Assembly: GCF_038002345.1 (NCBI RefSeq)
Contig: NZ_JBBOCJ010000001.1
Coordinates: 124,001-188,000, forward strand
Direction of reading: 5' to 3'
Source: Paenibacillus sp. FSL M7-0420
GTDB lineage: Bacteria > Bacillota > Bacilli > Paenibacillales > Paenibacillaceae
DNA length: 64,000 bases
A program made the translations under genes and the position numbers. The notes beneath the pieces were generated by a model, which was not told the DNA's origin, did no database searches, and was given only the letters and a program-made list of their open reading frames with translations. This document shows, in pieces, positions 9,736-17,995 of the stretch (its first letter is position 1; each line of letters opens with the position of its first letter).

Positions 9736-10599
9736 ATGGCCGGTACGGTTCCCTTGCATGTCCCCGGGCCGCGTACAGGCGCGTCATCGCCCTCTACCAC
9801 AGAGTCCCAAGCGGTGAAATGGGTGCTCATCTCCCTGGCCGGACTGGTCCTGCTCTGGCTGATTGCGCTGCCGCTGATCATTGTGCTGGTGGAGTCGCTG
9901 AAGCGGGGGCTGGATGTCTACTGGGCCGCATTGACCGACCCGGACGCCGCCTCGGCGCTGAAGCTGACGCTGCTGGTCGCCGCCATTACGGTTCCGCTGA
10001 ATACGGTCTTTGGGGTAACGGCGGCGTGGGCGGTGACCAAGTTCCGTTTTCGCGGCAAGGGCTTTCTGGTGACGCTGATCGATCTGCCTTTTGCCGTATC
10101 ACCGGTGATTGGCGGGCTGATCTTCATTCTGGTGTTCGGCTCGCACGGCTGGTTCGGCCCCTGGTTAAGCGACCATGATATCAAAATCGTCTTCGCCCTG
10201 CCGGGCATTGTGCTGGCTACACTGTTTATCACGTTCCCGTTCGTAGCCCGCGAGCTGATTCCGCTGATGGAGGAGCAGGGCACACAGGAGGAGGAGGCTG
10301 CGATTACGCTCGGTGCGCACGGGTGGCAGATCTTCTGGCGCGTAACGCTGCCGAATATCAAGTGGGGCCTGCTCTATGGCATCATTCTCTGTAATGCACG
10401 GGCCATGGGTGAGTTCGGGGCCGTCTCGGTGGTGTCCGGGCATATTCGCGGGGAGACGAATACGTTGCCGCTGCATGTCGAAATTTTGTACAACGAATAT
10501 CAGTTCTCGGCATCCTTCGCGGTGGCTTCTCTGCTGCTCCTGCTGGCACTGGTGACGATGGTTGTAAAAAGCCTGCTTGTACGCAAAAATGCTCATTGA
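9736..10599 (+). CDS. cysW: Sulfate ABC transporter permease CysW
   Basis: This 287-residue partner of CysT has six predicted membrane helices and the ATPase-docking loop [20 protein letters not shown]. The segment [20 protein letters not shown] is diagnostic of CysW. The start follows TTTTAGGAGGAATAAAT. A 174-bp gap with repeats separates it from cysT, so the two may be expressed unequally. The N-terminal ~25 residues are Pro/Ser/Thr-rich and probably cytoplasmic. Confidence 0.94.
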   Translation: MAGTVPLHVPGPRTGASSPSTTESQAVKWVLISLAGLVLLWLIALPLIIVLVESLKRGLDVYWAALTDPDAASALKLTLLVAAITVPLNTVFGVTAAWAVTKFRFRGKGFLVTLIDLPFAVSPVIGGLIFILVFGSHGWFGPWLSDHDIKIVFALPGIVLATLFITFPFVARELIPLMEEQGTQEEEAAITLGAHGWQIFWRVTLPNIKWGLLYGIILCNARAMGEFGAVSVVSGHIRGETNTLPLHVEILYNEYQFSASFAVASLLLLLALVTMVVKSLLVRKNAH

Positions 10600-10652
10600 C
10601 AGCTATTGGGTGCCGTGCTAAGTTAATTCATAGTATACAAGGTGGTAATAAC

Positions 10653-10674
10653 GGAATTTAGGCAGAGTTATTCC
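10653..10674 (+). promoter_or_regulatory. Candidate sulfur-regulator operator upstream of yezD
   Basis: GGAAT (10653-10657) and ATTCC (10670-10674) form an inverted repeat with a 12-bp centre, after a TTGACA at 10596-10601. The arms resemble those expected for CymR. yezD may therefore have its own promoter as well as read-through from cysW. Inference only. Confidence 0.4.
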
Positions 10675-10699
10675 CTAACCGGGAAAGGGAGGCTTGCGA

Positions 10700-10921
10700 A
10701 TGGCGAAACCACTGAAGGTGGATGAGGTATGGCTTGCGCGGATAACGGAACTGCTCGACGATATGGAATTCGGCTCCTTGCACATCGTAGTGCATGAAGG
10801 CCAGATCGTACAGATGGAGCGCACGGAGCGCAAACGTTTCGAGAACAGCACAGCAAATTCACGTGGTAGTGGAGAGACCGGAAGCCGGCGGACCGATACC
10901 CGTGCAGGGGGGCGAGGATAA
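10700..10921 (+). CDS. yezD: YezD family protein (DUF2292)
   Basis: This is a 73-residue cytoplasmic protein. The first ~45 residues hold the family core, VDEVWLARITELLDDMEFGS followed by LHIVVHEGQIVQMERTERKR. Members commonly sit with sulfate assimilation genes, as here after cysW; the molecular function is not established. The C-terminal tail is Gly/Arg/Ser-rich and not conserved. The ATG at 10700 is chosen because AAAGGGAGG ends seven bases before it. Confidence 0.87.
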   Translation: MAKPLKVDEVWLARITELLDDMEFGSLHIVVHEGQIVQMERTERKRFENSTANSRGSGETGSRRTDTRAGGRG

Positions 10922-10926
10922 TACAG

Positions 10927-10965
10927 AAAGACCTTCCATTGGGCAACTAATGGAAGGTCTTTCTT
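10927..10965 (+). terminator. Intrinsic terminator after yezD
   Basis: AAAGACCTTCCATT pairs with AATGGAAGGTCTTT around 8 nt and is followed by CTT. It closes the sulfate operon. Confidence 0.9.
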
Positions 10966-11019
10966 GTGGTATAGGAAATTATGATTTTCTTCTGTTGTGA
11001 ATAAGTGGCGCGCAGGCAT

Positions 11020-11165
11020 GTGGCCCGAATGTATGCGGAAAACAGTATACATTGTGCTCACATGCAGACGCGTGGCCCGATTGTATGCGAAAAACAGCAT
11101 ACAGTTGCTGGCACGCAGGCATGAGGCCCGAATGTATGCGAAAAACAGTATACATGTCGGTTTCC
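11020..11165. repeat. 51-52 bp stem-loop tandem array, family D, three units
   Basis: Hairpins of the form TGTATGCGAAAAACAGTATACA have loop anchors (the C of GCG) at 11036, 11088 and 11139, so the spacing is 52 and 51 bp. The linkers (GCACGCAGGCATGAGGCCCGA type) are also conserved. The array lies between the convergent yezD and VOC genes. The same family recurs at 49.6 kb. Confidence 0.85.
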
Positions 11166-11196
11166 CTGTAGGTTCCTCTCAGCATGGCTGCTGGAA

Positions 11197-11664
11197 CTAA
11201 TCGCTGGACTTCCTGCACAGCTCCTCCCACTCCTCAAAAGACAGCTTGCTTGTGATCGTCTTCAACCCCTGAGGGACTTCGATATGACACATCAGCTCCA
11301 GAGAGTTGCCGTCCGGATCATTGAAGTAAACCGAGGCATTGCCTTGATGGGGGCGGATAAAAGGCTCAACCGTGCTTCTGCTGCCGAAAGGAACCGGGTC
11401 AATCCGCAGGGAACGCAGCCAGGCGAGCGATTGCTTCAGGTCCTCATAAGTGACTTCGAAGGCAATATGCCTCAGGGAAGGGTGATAAGGGGTCTGAACC
11501 TCCGGCCCTTCCCATAATCCGATCCAGCTCCGCCCCTCTGTAATCCAGAAGAACGCGGTGTCCTCATCGCGCCAGGCGAATTTCAGTCCCAGCCTTTTAT
11601 AGAATTCAATAGATGCTTCCAGATTAGAAACGGGTAAATGGGCTTCGTATAATCCTTTAATCAT
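11197..11664 (-). CDS. VOC family protein (glyoxalase/dioxygenase-like)
   Basis: The 155 residues hold two beta-alpha-beta-beta-beta modules of the vicinal oxygen chelate fold: HLPVSNLEASIEFYKRLGL at the start, then HIAFEV, and a closing VYFNDPDGNSLELMCHIE with the metal-ligand Glu. Likely metal ligands are His9, His68 and the Glu in SLELMC. Substrate unknown; some relatives confer thiol-dependent resistance to antibiotics, but nothing here points to one. AAGGAG lies upstream of the start. Confidence 0.88.
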   Translation of the reverse strand: MIKGLYEAHLPVSNLEASIEFYKRLGLKFAWRDEDTAFFWITEGRSWIGLWEGPEVQTPYHPSLRHIAFEVTYEDLKQSLAWLRSLRIDPVPFGSRSTVEPFIRPHQGNASVYFNDPDGNSLELMCHIEVPQGLKTITSKLSFEEWEELCRKSSD

Positions 11665-11707
11665 AGCTGGTAGTGTACTCCTTGTTCACTGATTAGTGTG
11701 TTGAATT

Positions 11708-12016
11708 TCAGTAACGTGGATTGCGCCGTGATCCGCTGAGCCCTTCTACGAGCAGAATAATTGCGGTAATGGCATGCATCACCCAGCCGACAAAAGGAAT
11801 CAGGGCAACCACCGAGGTGACCACGCCCACTGCATTTCCGATAATCGGACCACGCTCTCTCAGCAGAATGATTATGGCTACCGCATGCAGCAGAAAAGCG
11901 ATTCCGAGCGGCGCCCAGGCATTTGCCACCACAAAGCTTCCCCCGATAATCGGCAGCGCCAGAAAAGCCTCATAAGCGAAAGTTCCCCATTTAAACAGTT
12001 TCCCTGTAGGAGACAT
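11708..12016 (-). CDS. Small membrane protein of unknown function
   Basis: The 102 residues begin MSPTGKLFKWGTFAYEAFLA and contain three to four hydrophobic stretches: GGSFVVANAWAPLGIAFLLHA, VAIIILLRERG, and NAVGVVTSVVALIPFVGWVM with a final helix. I chose the ATG at 12016, preceded by GGAAGGTTGGTG, rather than the earlier frame start at 12064. It resembles small uncharacterised membrane proteins found widely in Bacillota. No role can be inferred. Confidence 0.72.
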   Translation of the reverse strand: MSPTGKLFKWGTFAYEAFLALPIIGGSFVVANAWAPLGIAFLLHAVAIIILLRERGPIIGNAVGVVTSVVALIPFVGWVMHAITAIILLVEGLSGSRRNPRY

Positions 12017-12244
12017 AATTACTTCACCAACCTTCCAAAATAGTAGTGTTGCTTGTCTATCCACAGTTTACCCAAGGACACGGGGTAAGAATAACCTGCC
12101 CGTTTGCAGAGTGCAAGTGCTGTGTTTTGAGTTATTGTACGCCGGAGGAGGCGGGGCGTTTCAATTTTGAACAAATACATATATATTGGTATCAGTATGG
12201 CAGGCGGGTTATGCTTGCAGATTGCAGTAAATAGGAGGAGTAGC

Positions 12245-12658
12245 ATGACAGATTCAGCACAGCCGGAGATCCGGCAGGAGCTGCCCTCGGTAGAGGATTA
12301 TCTCGCACTGCGGCAGGAGGCCGGGCTTAGCCCGATGAGCATAGAGGGGGCGGCAGCCGGACTGCCTAATTCTGCTTTTGCAGTTACTGTGTATGCGGGC
12401 GAGCAGCTGGTGGGAATGGGCAGGGTTATTGGGGACGGGGGATGTTTTTTTCAAGTGACGGATATCGCAGTGAAGCCTTCCTTCCAGGGACGGGGTCTCG
12501 GAAAAACCATCATGCGGGAAATCCGCGCATTCCTGGACAGTGTGCCGGAGAAGGCGTATATCAGTCTCATCGCTGACGGGGAAGCGGCCAAGCTGTATGC
12601 CAAATACGGGTTCGCGCCGGTAATGCCTGCTTCACAGGGAATGTTTCTGCGGCGATAA
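12245..12658 (+). CDS. GNAT family N-acetyltransferase
   Basis: The 137 residues show the GNAT fold with the acetyl-CoA pyrophosphate loop DIAVKPSFQGRGLGKTIMRE (the R/Q-x-x-G-x-G/A motif as GRGLGK) and a closing Y-A-K-Y-G-F-A-P. The start follows TAGGAGGAGTAGC; the longer frame from 12167 lacks a ribosome site. Typical of small-molecule acetyltransferases; the acceptor is unknown. It ends 60 bp before the next gene and may be cotranscribed with it. Confidence 0.88.
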   Translation: MTDSAQPEIRQELPSVEDYLALRQEAGLSPMSIEGAAAGLPNSAFAVTVYAGEQLVGMGRVIGDGGCFFQVTDIAVKPSFQGRGLGKTIMREIRAFLDSVPEKAYISLIADGEAAKLYAKYGFAPVMPASQGMFLRR

Positions 12659-12718
12659 ATCGTGTGAATTCGTGTAATGCTAAAGGATAGCAGATTAGGA
12701 AAGTGAGGCAGCGGTAGA

Positions 12719-13351
12719 ATGGATATTGTAGTGTTTGGAGCATCGGGCAGGGTTGGAAGTGCCATCGTACAGGAAGCGTTAAAAAGAAAACATGAGGTCA
12801 CGGCTGCGGTACGCAGACCGGAAGCCTTCGGCCTTCAGCATGAGCGGCTGCAGGTGACGGCTGCTGATCTGCTGGACCCGGCCTCGGTAACGGCAGCGGT
12901 ACGCGGACATGAAGAGGTAATCAGTGCGTTCGGCCCGGCGGCGGGGCATGAGAATGATCTGCTGCGGGTGGCGGATTCACTGCTGGAGGGGCTGCGGGCG
13001 GCTGGGCTTGAGCGTCTGATCATTGTCGGCGGAGCAGGCAGCCTCAAGACGGAATCGGGAGAATGGCTGATGGACACCGCCGGATTCCCGGAGGACTACC
13101 GCGCGCTGGCTTCGGCTCATGCCAATGCTTATGAGATCTATAGAGGGTCAGAGCTGGACTATACGTATCTTAGTCCGCCTGCCGCTCTGGTAGACGGGCG
13201 CCGTACCGGCCAATTCCGTATCGGCCTCGACCGGCTGATTGTAGACGAAGACGGCCGGAGCAGCATCAGCATCCAGGATTTCGCCGTGGCGGTCATCGAT
13301 GAGCTGGAGGAAGGCAATTTCAGCAGAGCCAGGTTTACTGTAGGGTATTGA
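12719..13351 (+). CDS. NAD(P)H-binding oxidoreductase (atypical SDR, YwnB/NmrA-like)
   Basis: The 210 residues start with the nucleotide-binding motif GASGRVGSAI (GxxGxxG) at ~7-16, followed by VTAAVRRPEAF, the D-L-L-D-P motif, VISAFGPAAGHEND and IIVGGAGSL. This is the layout of atypical short-chain dehydrogenases such as B. subtilis YwnB. A YTYLSPPA segment near 145 replaces the classical Tyr-x-x-x-Lys. The substrate is unknown. A GTGAGG ribosome site precedes it. Confidence 0.86.
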   Translation: MDIVVFGASGRVGSAIVQEALKRKHEVTAAVRRPEAFGLQHERLQVTAADLLDPASVTAAVRGHEEVISAFGPAAGHENDLLRVADSLLEGLRAAGLERLIIVGGAGSLKTESGEWLMDTAGFPEDYRALASAHANAYEIYRGSELDYTYLSPPAALVDGRRTGQFRIGLDRLIVDEDGRSSISIQDFAVAVIDELEEGNFSRARFTVGY

Positions 13352-13417
13352 TGTGGGTATACGCAGAAGCGGAAGATGAAAAGGCAGAGGTAGAGGCAGC
13401 GGCAGATTTAATCGCAC

Positions 13418-13545
13418 TCTGTACAACTAAAACGCCTGATTTTTCACCGATTATCCGTATAGTTGCAGTCTGTACATTTAAAACATCCTCTGTGCCGGGA
13501 TTCTCCTCATTCGGGCAGATATAGTTGTACAAACTACAGTTAGAA
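13418..13545. repeat. Degenerate 51-bp-period stem-loop units in the 13352-13801 gap
   Basis: TGTACAactaaAAC (13420) recurs as TGTACAtttaAAAC at 13471, exactly 51 bp later, and a third related dyad, AGTTGTACAAACTACAGTTA, lies at ~13523. These resemble the larger arrays in period and shape but not in sequence. The rest of the gap up to 13801 holds no gene that I can support; TGATCC...GGATCA at 13614-13635 can pair. Confidence 0.55.
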
Positions 13546-13801
13546 GAGGAGGGCTTTGCTTTTGCGTGTTTTTAGGTGTATGGAATGCAACTATGGATGC
13601 AAGTATGCTTATCTGATCCTCAGGACTAAGGGATCATTGTATATCCTTAACTAACTAATATAGAGGTCCTCTTCGTAGCGGGAGGGCTTTTTGCTGTTGG
13701 AGGGGCTTGTCGCTCGTTGGCCGCCATGAGCTACTTGGGTTATTTGCTTGCTGAAACGGGACTTAGTACAATCGAAGCAACTATAAAGGAGGTCTGGAGC
13801 A

Positions 13802-15745
13802 ATGGATGTGGTGACAGCGGAGGAGATGCGGGCATTCGACCGCGACACGATCGAGCGGCTGGGCATCCCGGCCATCGCCCTGATGGAAAATGCCGGACGG
13901 GCTATTGCCGAGGAGGTCATCGCCCTGTGCCGCCGCCGCCGGGCAAGCGTAGCTAGTGTGCCTGGTGGCGGGACGTGGGGGGCTGGAGCGGGAGCGGTTG
14001 GAGGCGGAGCGAAGTGGAATGGAACGGGTACGGCTGGAGGCGGAGTGTGGAGTAATGAAGCGGGAGTGCTGGGTGGTATGATGCAGTGGAACGGGGCAGG
14101 CGTGGCTGGGGCTGGAGCTGGAGCGGGAGCGAGCGTTAATGGTGCACCGGGTGATGGGTTCGGCACGGTTGGTGGCGGAGTGCAGAGTAATGAAGCGGGA
14201 GTGCTGGGTAGCATGATGCAGTGGAACGGGGCAGGCGTGGCTGGAGCTGGTGCGGGCAGTGGCGGCGCGGGCGCTTTAAGCGGGCACGGGGCGCCAGGCT
14301 TCGGCGCTGACGCTGCGGGCTTCTCCGTCAGCGGAGATGCGGCGCTGACGCTTCCCGCTGCCGGCGGAGAGCATTGGCTCGTCCTCGCCGGCAAGGGCAA
14401 CAACGGCGGCGATGGCCTCGCCGCCGCCCGGCACCTGCGTGAGGCCGGCATCGCCGTCACGCTGGTGTACGCCGCCGCGCCGGAGTCGCTGGCCGGCGAA
14501 GCCGCGCTGCAGCGTGATGCTGCTGCAGCCATGGGCATTCCTGCCGTAGTCTACGGCAGGGACGCCCTGGACCTTGCCGCATGCAGCGGCATCGTGGATG
14601 CGCTGCTCGGCACAGGCAGCGCGGGAGCCCCGCGCGGTGCCTATGCGGAGCTGATTGCCGCTGCGAACGCCAGCGGCAGAGCCATTGTGTCCGCAGACAT
14701 CCCCAGCGGGCTGGATGCGGACACGGGGGAGACGCATGAGCCCTGCATTCATGCGTCAGTGACCGTCTGCCTCGCGTTCCTGAAGCGAGGGCTGCTGCAA
14801 TATCCCGGCGCGCAGGCCGCCGGGCGGGTCGTGGTCCGCTCCATCGGCATACCCGCTGCCCTTGCCCGAGAGGGAGGCGTCCAGGTCAGCCTCCTGACGC
14901 CGGAAGTACTGACGGCGCGCCTGAAGGTCGACCTGGCGCGCCGCCGTTCGCCCGAGGGCCACAAGGGCACCTACGGGCATATCCTGCTTGCAGCAGGAAG
15001 CCGGCGCATGAGCGGTGCAGGCCTGTTGTCTGCCCGCGCTGCACTGCGCGCAGGCTGCGGGCTGGTAACCTGGGCGCTGCCGGAGAAGCTGCTGCCCTAT
15101 GTGATCGGTTCTGTACCGGAGCTGATGCTGGCCCCGGTCACCGGAGGTGACGGGGAGTGGAATGCGGGTACGGCCGCTGAAGTGCTGCGGCTGAGCACCA
15201 GCCGCGATTGTATAGCCATCGGCCCCGGCCTGGGCCGGTTCGAAGGAGACACGGAGTGGCTCCGCAGACTGTGGGAGGAGACGGACGGTCCTATGGTTAT
15301 CGATGCGGATGCGCTGAATATACTGGCCGATACCGGTTACCGGAGCTGGAGCCGCCGCCATCCGGTTATTCTGACCCCGCATCCGGGGGAGATGGCCCGT
15401 CTGGCGGGGATATCTACAGCGGAGGTGCAGCGGGACCGGATCGGAATAGCATTGTCCTACGCCGTTCAGCATGGGGTAATCCTTGTGCTCAAAGGAGCAC
15501 ATACCGTAATAGCAACGCCCGAAGGTCAGGCCTATATCAATATCACCGGACATCCCGGTATGGGCACCGGCGGTGCGGGGGATGTGCTGACAGGCATCAT
15601 CTCCGGTTTGCTGGCCCAGGGCCTGGAGGCGGATCAGGCTGCAGCGTTTGGAGTCTATCTGCACGGGCTGGCTGGAGAGCGCGCCGCCCGGAAGCGGGAC
15701 AACCCTTCCGCCCTGATCGCAGGGGATATTATCGAAGCGCTGTAA
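13802..15745 (+). CDS. nnr: Bifunctional NAD(P)H-hydrate epimerase / ADP-dependent dehydratase with a Gly/Ala-rich insertion
   Basis: This 647-residue enzyme repairs hydrated NAD(P)H. The N-terminal YjeF epimerase domain shows MENAGRAIAEE (~28) and LAGKGNNGGDGLAAARHL (~194). The C-terminal ribokinase-like dehydratase shows GHKGTYGHILLAAGSRRMSG, AIGPGLGR, TPHPGEMARL, LKGAHTVI and the catalytic segment GMGTGGAGDVLTG. In relatives the two epimerase motifs are separated by only a few tens of residues; here about 145 residues of Gly/Ala/Val-rich low-complexity sequence (46-190) lie between them. The start follows AAGGAGG. It is very GC-rich. Confidence 0.92.
   Translation: MDVVTAEEMRAFDRDTIERLGIPAIALMENAGRAIAEEVIALCRRRRASVASVPGGGTWGAGAGAVGGGAKWNGTGTAGGGVWSNEAGVLGGMMQWNGAGVAGAGAGAGASVNGAPGDGFGTVGGGVQSNEAGVLGSMMQWNGAGVAGAGAGSGGAGALSGHGAPGFGADAAGFSVSGDAALTLPAAGGEHWLVLAGKGNNGGDGLAAARHLREAGIAVTLVYAAAPESLAGEAALQRDAAAAMGIPAVVYGRDALDLAACSGIVDALLGTGSAGAPRGAYAELIAAANASGRAIVSADIPSGLDADTGETHEPCIHASVTVCLAFLKRGLLQYPGAQAAGRVVVRSIGIPAALAREGGVQVSLLTPEVLTARLKVDLARRRSPEGHKGTYGHILLAAGSRRMSGAGLLSARAALRAGCGLVTWALPEKLLPYVIGSVPELMLAPVTGGDGEWNAGTAAEVLRLSTSRDCIAIGPGLGRFEGDTEWLRRLWEETDGPMVIDADALNILADTGYRSWSRRHPVILTPHPGEMARLAGISTAEVQRDRIGIALSYAVQHGVILVLKGAHTVIATPEGQAYINITGHPGMGTGGAGDVLTGIISGLLAQGLEADQAAAFGVYLHGLAGERAARKRDNPSALIAGDIIEAL
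14036..14257 (+). repeat. 135-bp direct repeat inside nnr
   Basis: Two 29-residue segments with the shared cores SNEAGVLG and MMQWNGAGVAGAGAG (residues 79-107 and 124-152) are encoded by 14036-14122 and 14171-14257, an in-frame period of 135 bp. The copies differ by a few substitutions only (VW/VQ, GG/GS). The duplication is part of the Gly/Ala-rich insertion. Confidence 0.85.
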
Positions 15746-16134
15746 GTGTAGGCACCGGCTCGATGTCTCCAACCAACATTCCTTTAACAAATTCAAGCTC
15801 TTGCTCGCTCTGGCGCACGGCCCTGCTTCGAGCTCAAAGTCTATGTTGGTCTGCTATCTGCTTTAGCGGATAATAGGTGGATTTCGTCCACCTGCTGATG
15901 AGCGGACGAGTGCTGGCGGGACGTTAGTTGGATAAACGACACTTCATTTGGCACATTTCACCCCAGGCGGCAAAACTAACTTTATTAGTTGTAGTTTTTT
16001 CACCTGCTTGCCTATAATCGGCAGAAACGGATGAAATAAGACACATTTCTCCAATTGTTTGCTTAGGGCATCCTATTGAGCTCGATGCACCGGACGATAA
16101 GAGTTAACGCAATGTGCTAGCGCGAGGTCATCGG
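15746..16134. other. Intergenic stretch without a supported gene
   Basis: After the nnr stop there is no coding frame that I can support. Weak dyads occur, such as ACTAACTTTATTAGTTGTAGTT at ~15976. At 16111-16127 lies AATGTGCTAGCGCGAGG, a 17-mer found with one change at 49571-49587 beside another array. Confidence 0.5.
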
Positions 16135-16475
16135 GCCCAATATAATCGAAAAACCGACCACATTGGGCGTGACGGAGGCGTGTGGTCCCAATATAGTCGA
16201 AAAACCGACCACATTGGGCGTGACGGAGACGTATGGTCCAAATATAGTCGAAAAACCGACCACATTGGGCGTGACGGAGGCGTGTGATCCCAATGTAATC
16301 GAAAAACCGACCACATTGGGCGTGACGGAGGCGTGTGGTCCCAATGTAATCGAAAAACCGACCACGTTGGGGGTGACGGAGACGTATGGTCCCAATATAG
16401 TCGAAAAACCGACCACATTGGTCCTGACGGAGGCGTGTGGTCCCAATGTATGCGGAAAACCGAACACAATGTGCC
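16135..16475. repeat. 51-bp stem-loop tandem array, family A, seven units
   Basis: Unit anchors (the C of TCGAAAAAC) lie at 16147, 16198, 16249, 16300, 16351, 16402 and 16453, each exactly 51 bp apart. Every unit has a long hairpin: CCAATGTAATCG pairs with CGACCACATTGG around AAAAAC. The linker GCGTGACGGAGGCGTGTGGT is conserved. The last unit is a hybrid carrying TGTATGCGGAAAAC, the family D core. It lies between convergent genes. Confidence 0.93.
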
Positions 16476-16583
16476 GTGAGAAGGGTTTGCGGTTTCCGAA
16501 TACCGATCCCATCCAGCCCGGTATCCAGCCTTACCCGCCATCCCGGCCCTTCCCCATTCTCCGCCCCGTCTGAACCCGCCAGG

Positions 16584-17039
16584 TCAGAACAAGATCAGAC
16601 AGACCAGCGGAATGAACAGAGCGAAGAAGGGAAGCAGGATCGGGAAGCGTTCGCCCGCGATCTGGGCGATGCGGAACAGCAGCAGGATGGCGAGTCCGGT
16701 AAGGCCGGAGACAAGGGAGTCGCCGCCCTGCTCCGCAGCGAGCCACAGGCCGGCGCCATAGCCGGCAATGGCATACAGGGCCAGCGCCGGGCTGAGCGAG
16801 GTGGAGCGCAACATGCGCAGCAGCGCATCGGCCAGGATGGCAGCCGGTAGGCCGTAGGCGTAGATGGCATAAGGCACCGATACCGGCCAGCCGGACGGAA
16901 TTCCGTCCTCATAGCCATGGATCAGCATGAACAGGGAGATCAGGATGAAGGTCAATCCGGCGGCCGACAGCTTGGTTAGAGCATACATGCCCGCATTCAG
17001 GCGGACAGAAGGCAGGTTGAAATCCTTGTGTTGATTCAT
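16584..17039 (-). CDS. Membrane protein of unknown function
   Basis: The 151 residues begin MNQHKDFNLPSVRLNAGMYA and hold four to five hydrophobic segments, including LTFILISLFMLIHGYEDGIP and a C-terminal pair, LLLFRIAQIAGERFPILLPF then FALFIPLVCLILF. The ATG at 17039 has AAAGGATG upstream and is preferred over the longer frame from 17102. No family recognised. It lies upstream of the array at 16.1 kb. Confidence 0.7.
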   Translation of the reverse strand: MNQHKDFNLPSVRLNAGMYALTKLSAAGLTFILISLFMLIHGYEDGIPSGWPVSVPYAIYAYGLPAAILADALLRMLRSTSLSPALALYAIAGYGAGLWLAAEQGGDSLVSGLTGLAILLLFRIAQIAGERFPILLPFFALFIPLVCLILF

Positions 17040-17105
17040 CGCTATACATCCTTTCGGGTTGGGAATGAACAAGGCCGGAGTGACCGGCTGAAGCCTGGAC
17101 ATGGA

Positions 17106-17333
17106 TCAGCTGGTAACCATGTCTCCGCCGTTAACATGAATGCAGGTGCCTGTTACATAAGAAGCATCATCGCTGGCCAGGTAGACATAGGCTCCTGCCA
17201 GTTCGTAAGGCTGTGCCGCACGCTTGAACGGAGTCTCCGTACCGAAGACACTGATCTCCTCCGCAGAGAAGCTGGCGGGAATCAGCGGCGTCCATACCGG
17301 ACCGGGAGACGATAGCGCCCTTGGTAGATGGCT
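17106..17333 (-). pseudogene. Remnant of an SDR-family oxidoreductase (C-terminal part)
   Basis: Read on the minus strand, 17106-17307 encodes the last ~65 residues of a classical short-chain dehydrogenase: [20 protein letters not shown], then [20 protein letters not shown] and the diagnostic [15 protein letters not shown] before TGA. Just upstream, in another frame, STKGAIVS of the catalytic Tyr-x-x-x-Lys region is visible, so roughly 25-30 residues between the two were deleted with a frameshift. The N-terminal two thirds are absent. This resembles general-stress SDRs such as YdaD/GSP39. Confidence 0.78.
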
Positions 17334-17411
17334 TCCGTATATGGGTATGCATGCGCCCAGAAAAGCGTGCGGCGTGAAGTGGAGTCATACACATAGAAAT
17401 GGGGAGAATGC

Positions 17412-17822
17412 ATGATATATAGAGCAATGACAGGGGAAGATTACGAAGCGGCTTACCGGTTGTGGGAGAATACGGACGGAATGGGCCTCAGTGAAGCCGA
17501 CTCACGTGAGCATATTATCCGTTATCTGGAGCGGAATCCGGGGATCAGCCAGGTATGCGTGAAGGAGGACGGTACCCTTATGGGCACAGCGATGTGCGGG
17601 CATGACGGACGCAGAGGCTATATGTATCATGTGGCTGTTGACAGCAGCAGCCGGGGAAGCGGTGCAGGCCGTGAGCTGGTGAGGCGTTGTCTCGCGGGAC
17701 TGCAGGAAGCGGGCATCACGAAATGCCATCTCATGGTGATCGGGGATAATACGCCGGGCCGCAGCTTCTGGACCCGTATCGGCTGGCAGGAGCGGGACGG
17801 GCTGGTGCTTTTCTCAAAATAA
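17412..17822 (+). CDS. GNAT family N-acetyltransferase
   Basis: The 136 residues have the acetyl-CoA loop VAVDSSSRGSGAGRELVRRC, an N-terminal MIYRAMTGEDYEAAYRLWEN typical of the family, and a C-terminal SFWTRIGWQERDGLVLFSK. These features resemble the YpeA-like group. It is divergent from the SDR remnant and has GGGGAGAATGC before the start. The acceptor substrate is unknown. Confidence 0.9.
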   Translation: MIYRAMTGEDYEAAYRLWENTDGMGLSEADSREHIIRYLERNPGISQVCVKEDGTLMGTAMCGHDGRRGYMYHVAVDSSSRGSGAGRELVRRCLAGLQEAGITKCHLMVIGDNTPGRSFWTRIGWQERDGLVLFSK

Positions 17823-17934
17823 GAATGTATAGGTTTCACGTTATAAATTATCCTTCTACTTCCCTCACAATTCATGTAATAGTGTAGCTTTGGGGCGGAC
17901 GCAGTATAATGTATAGGTGCTGCACAATGAACGG

Positions 17935-17964
17935 ATGTACATCATTACATCATTCGTTGTACAT
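17935..17964 (+). promoter_or_regulatory. Inverted repeat in the sdaAB promoter region
   Basis: ATGTACA (17935-17941) and TGTACAT (17958-17964) form a dyad with a 16-bp centre, downstream of a TATAAT at 17905-17910 and 32 bp before the sdaAB start. It is a plausible repressor or activator site. No regulator gene is adjacent. Confidence 0.4.
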
Positions 17965-17995
17965 GGCCGAATTCAGATAGCGGGAGACCAGAACT

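Noticed and set aside
13651..14538. Pro/Ala-rich minus-strand frame opposite nnr
   Set aside because: Antisense shadow of a GC-rich low-complexity coding region; nnr has the ribosome site and motifs.
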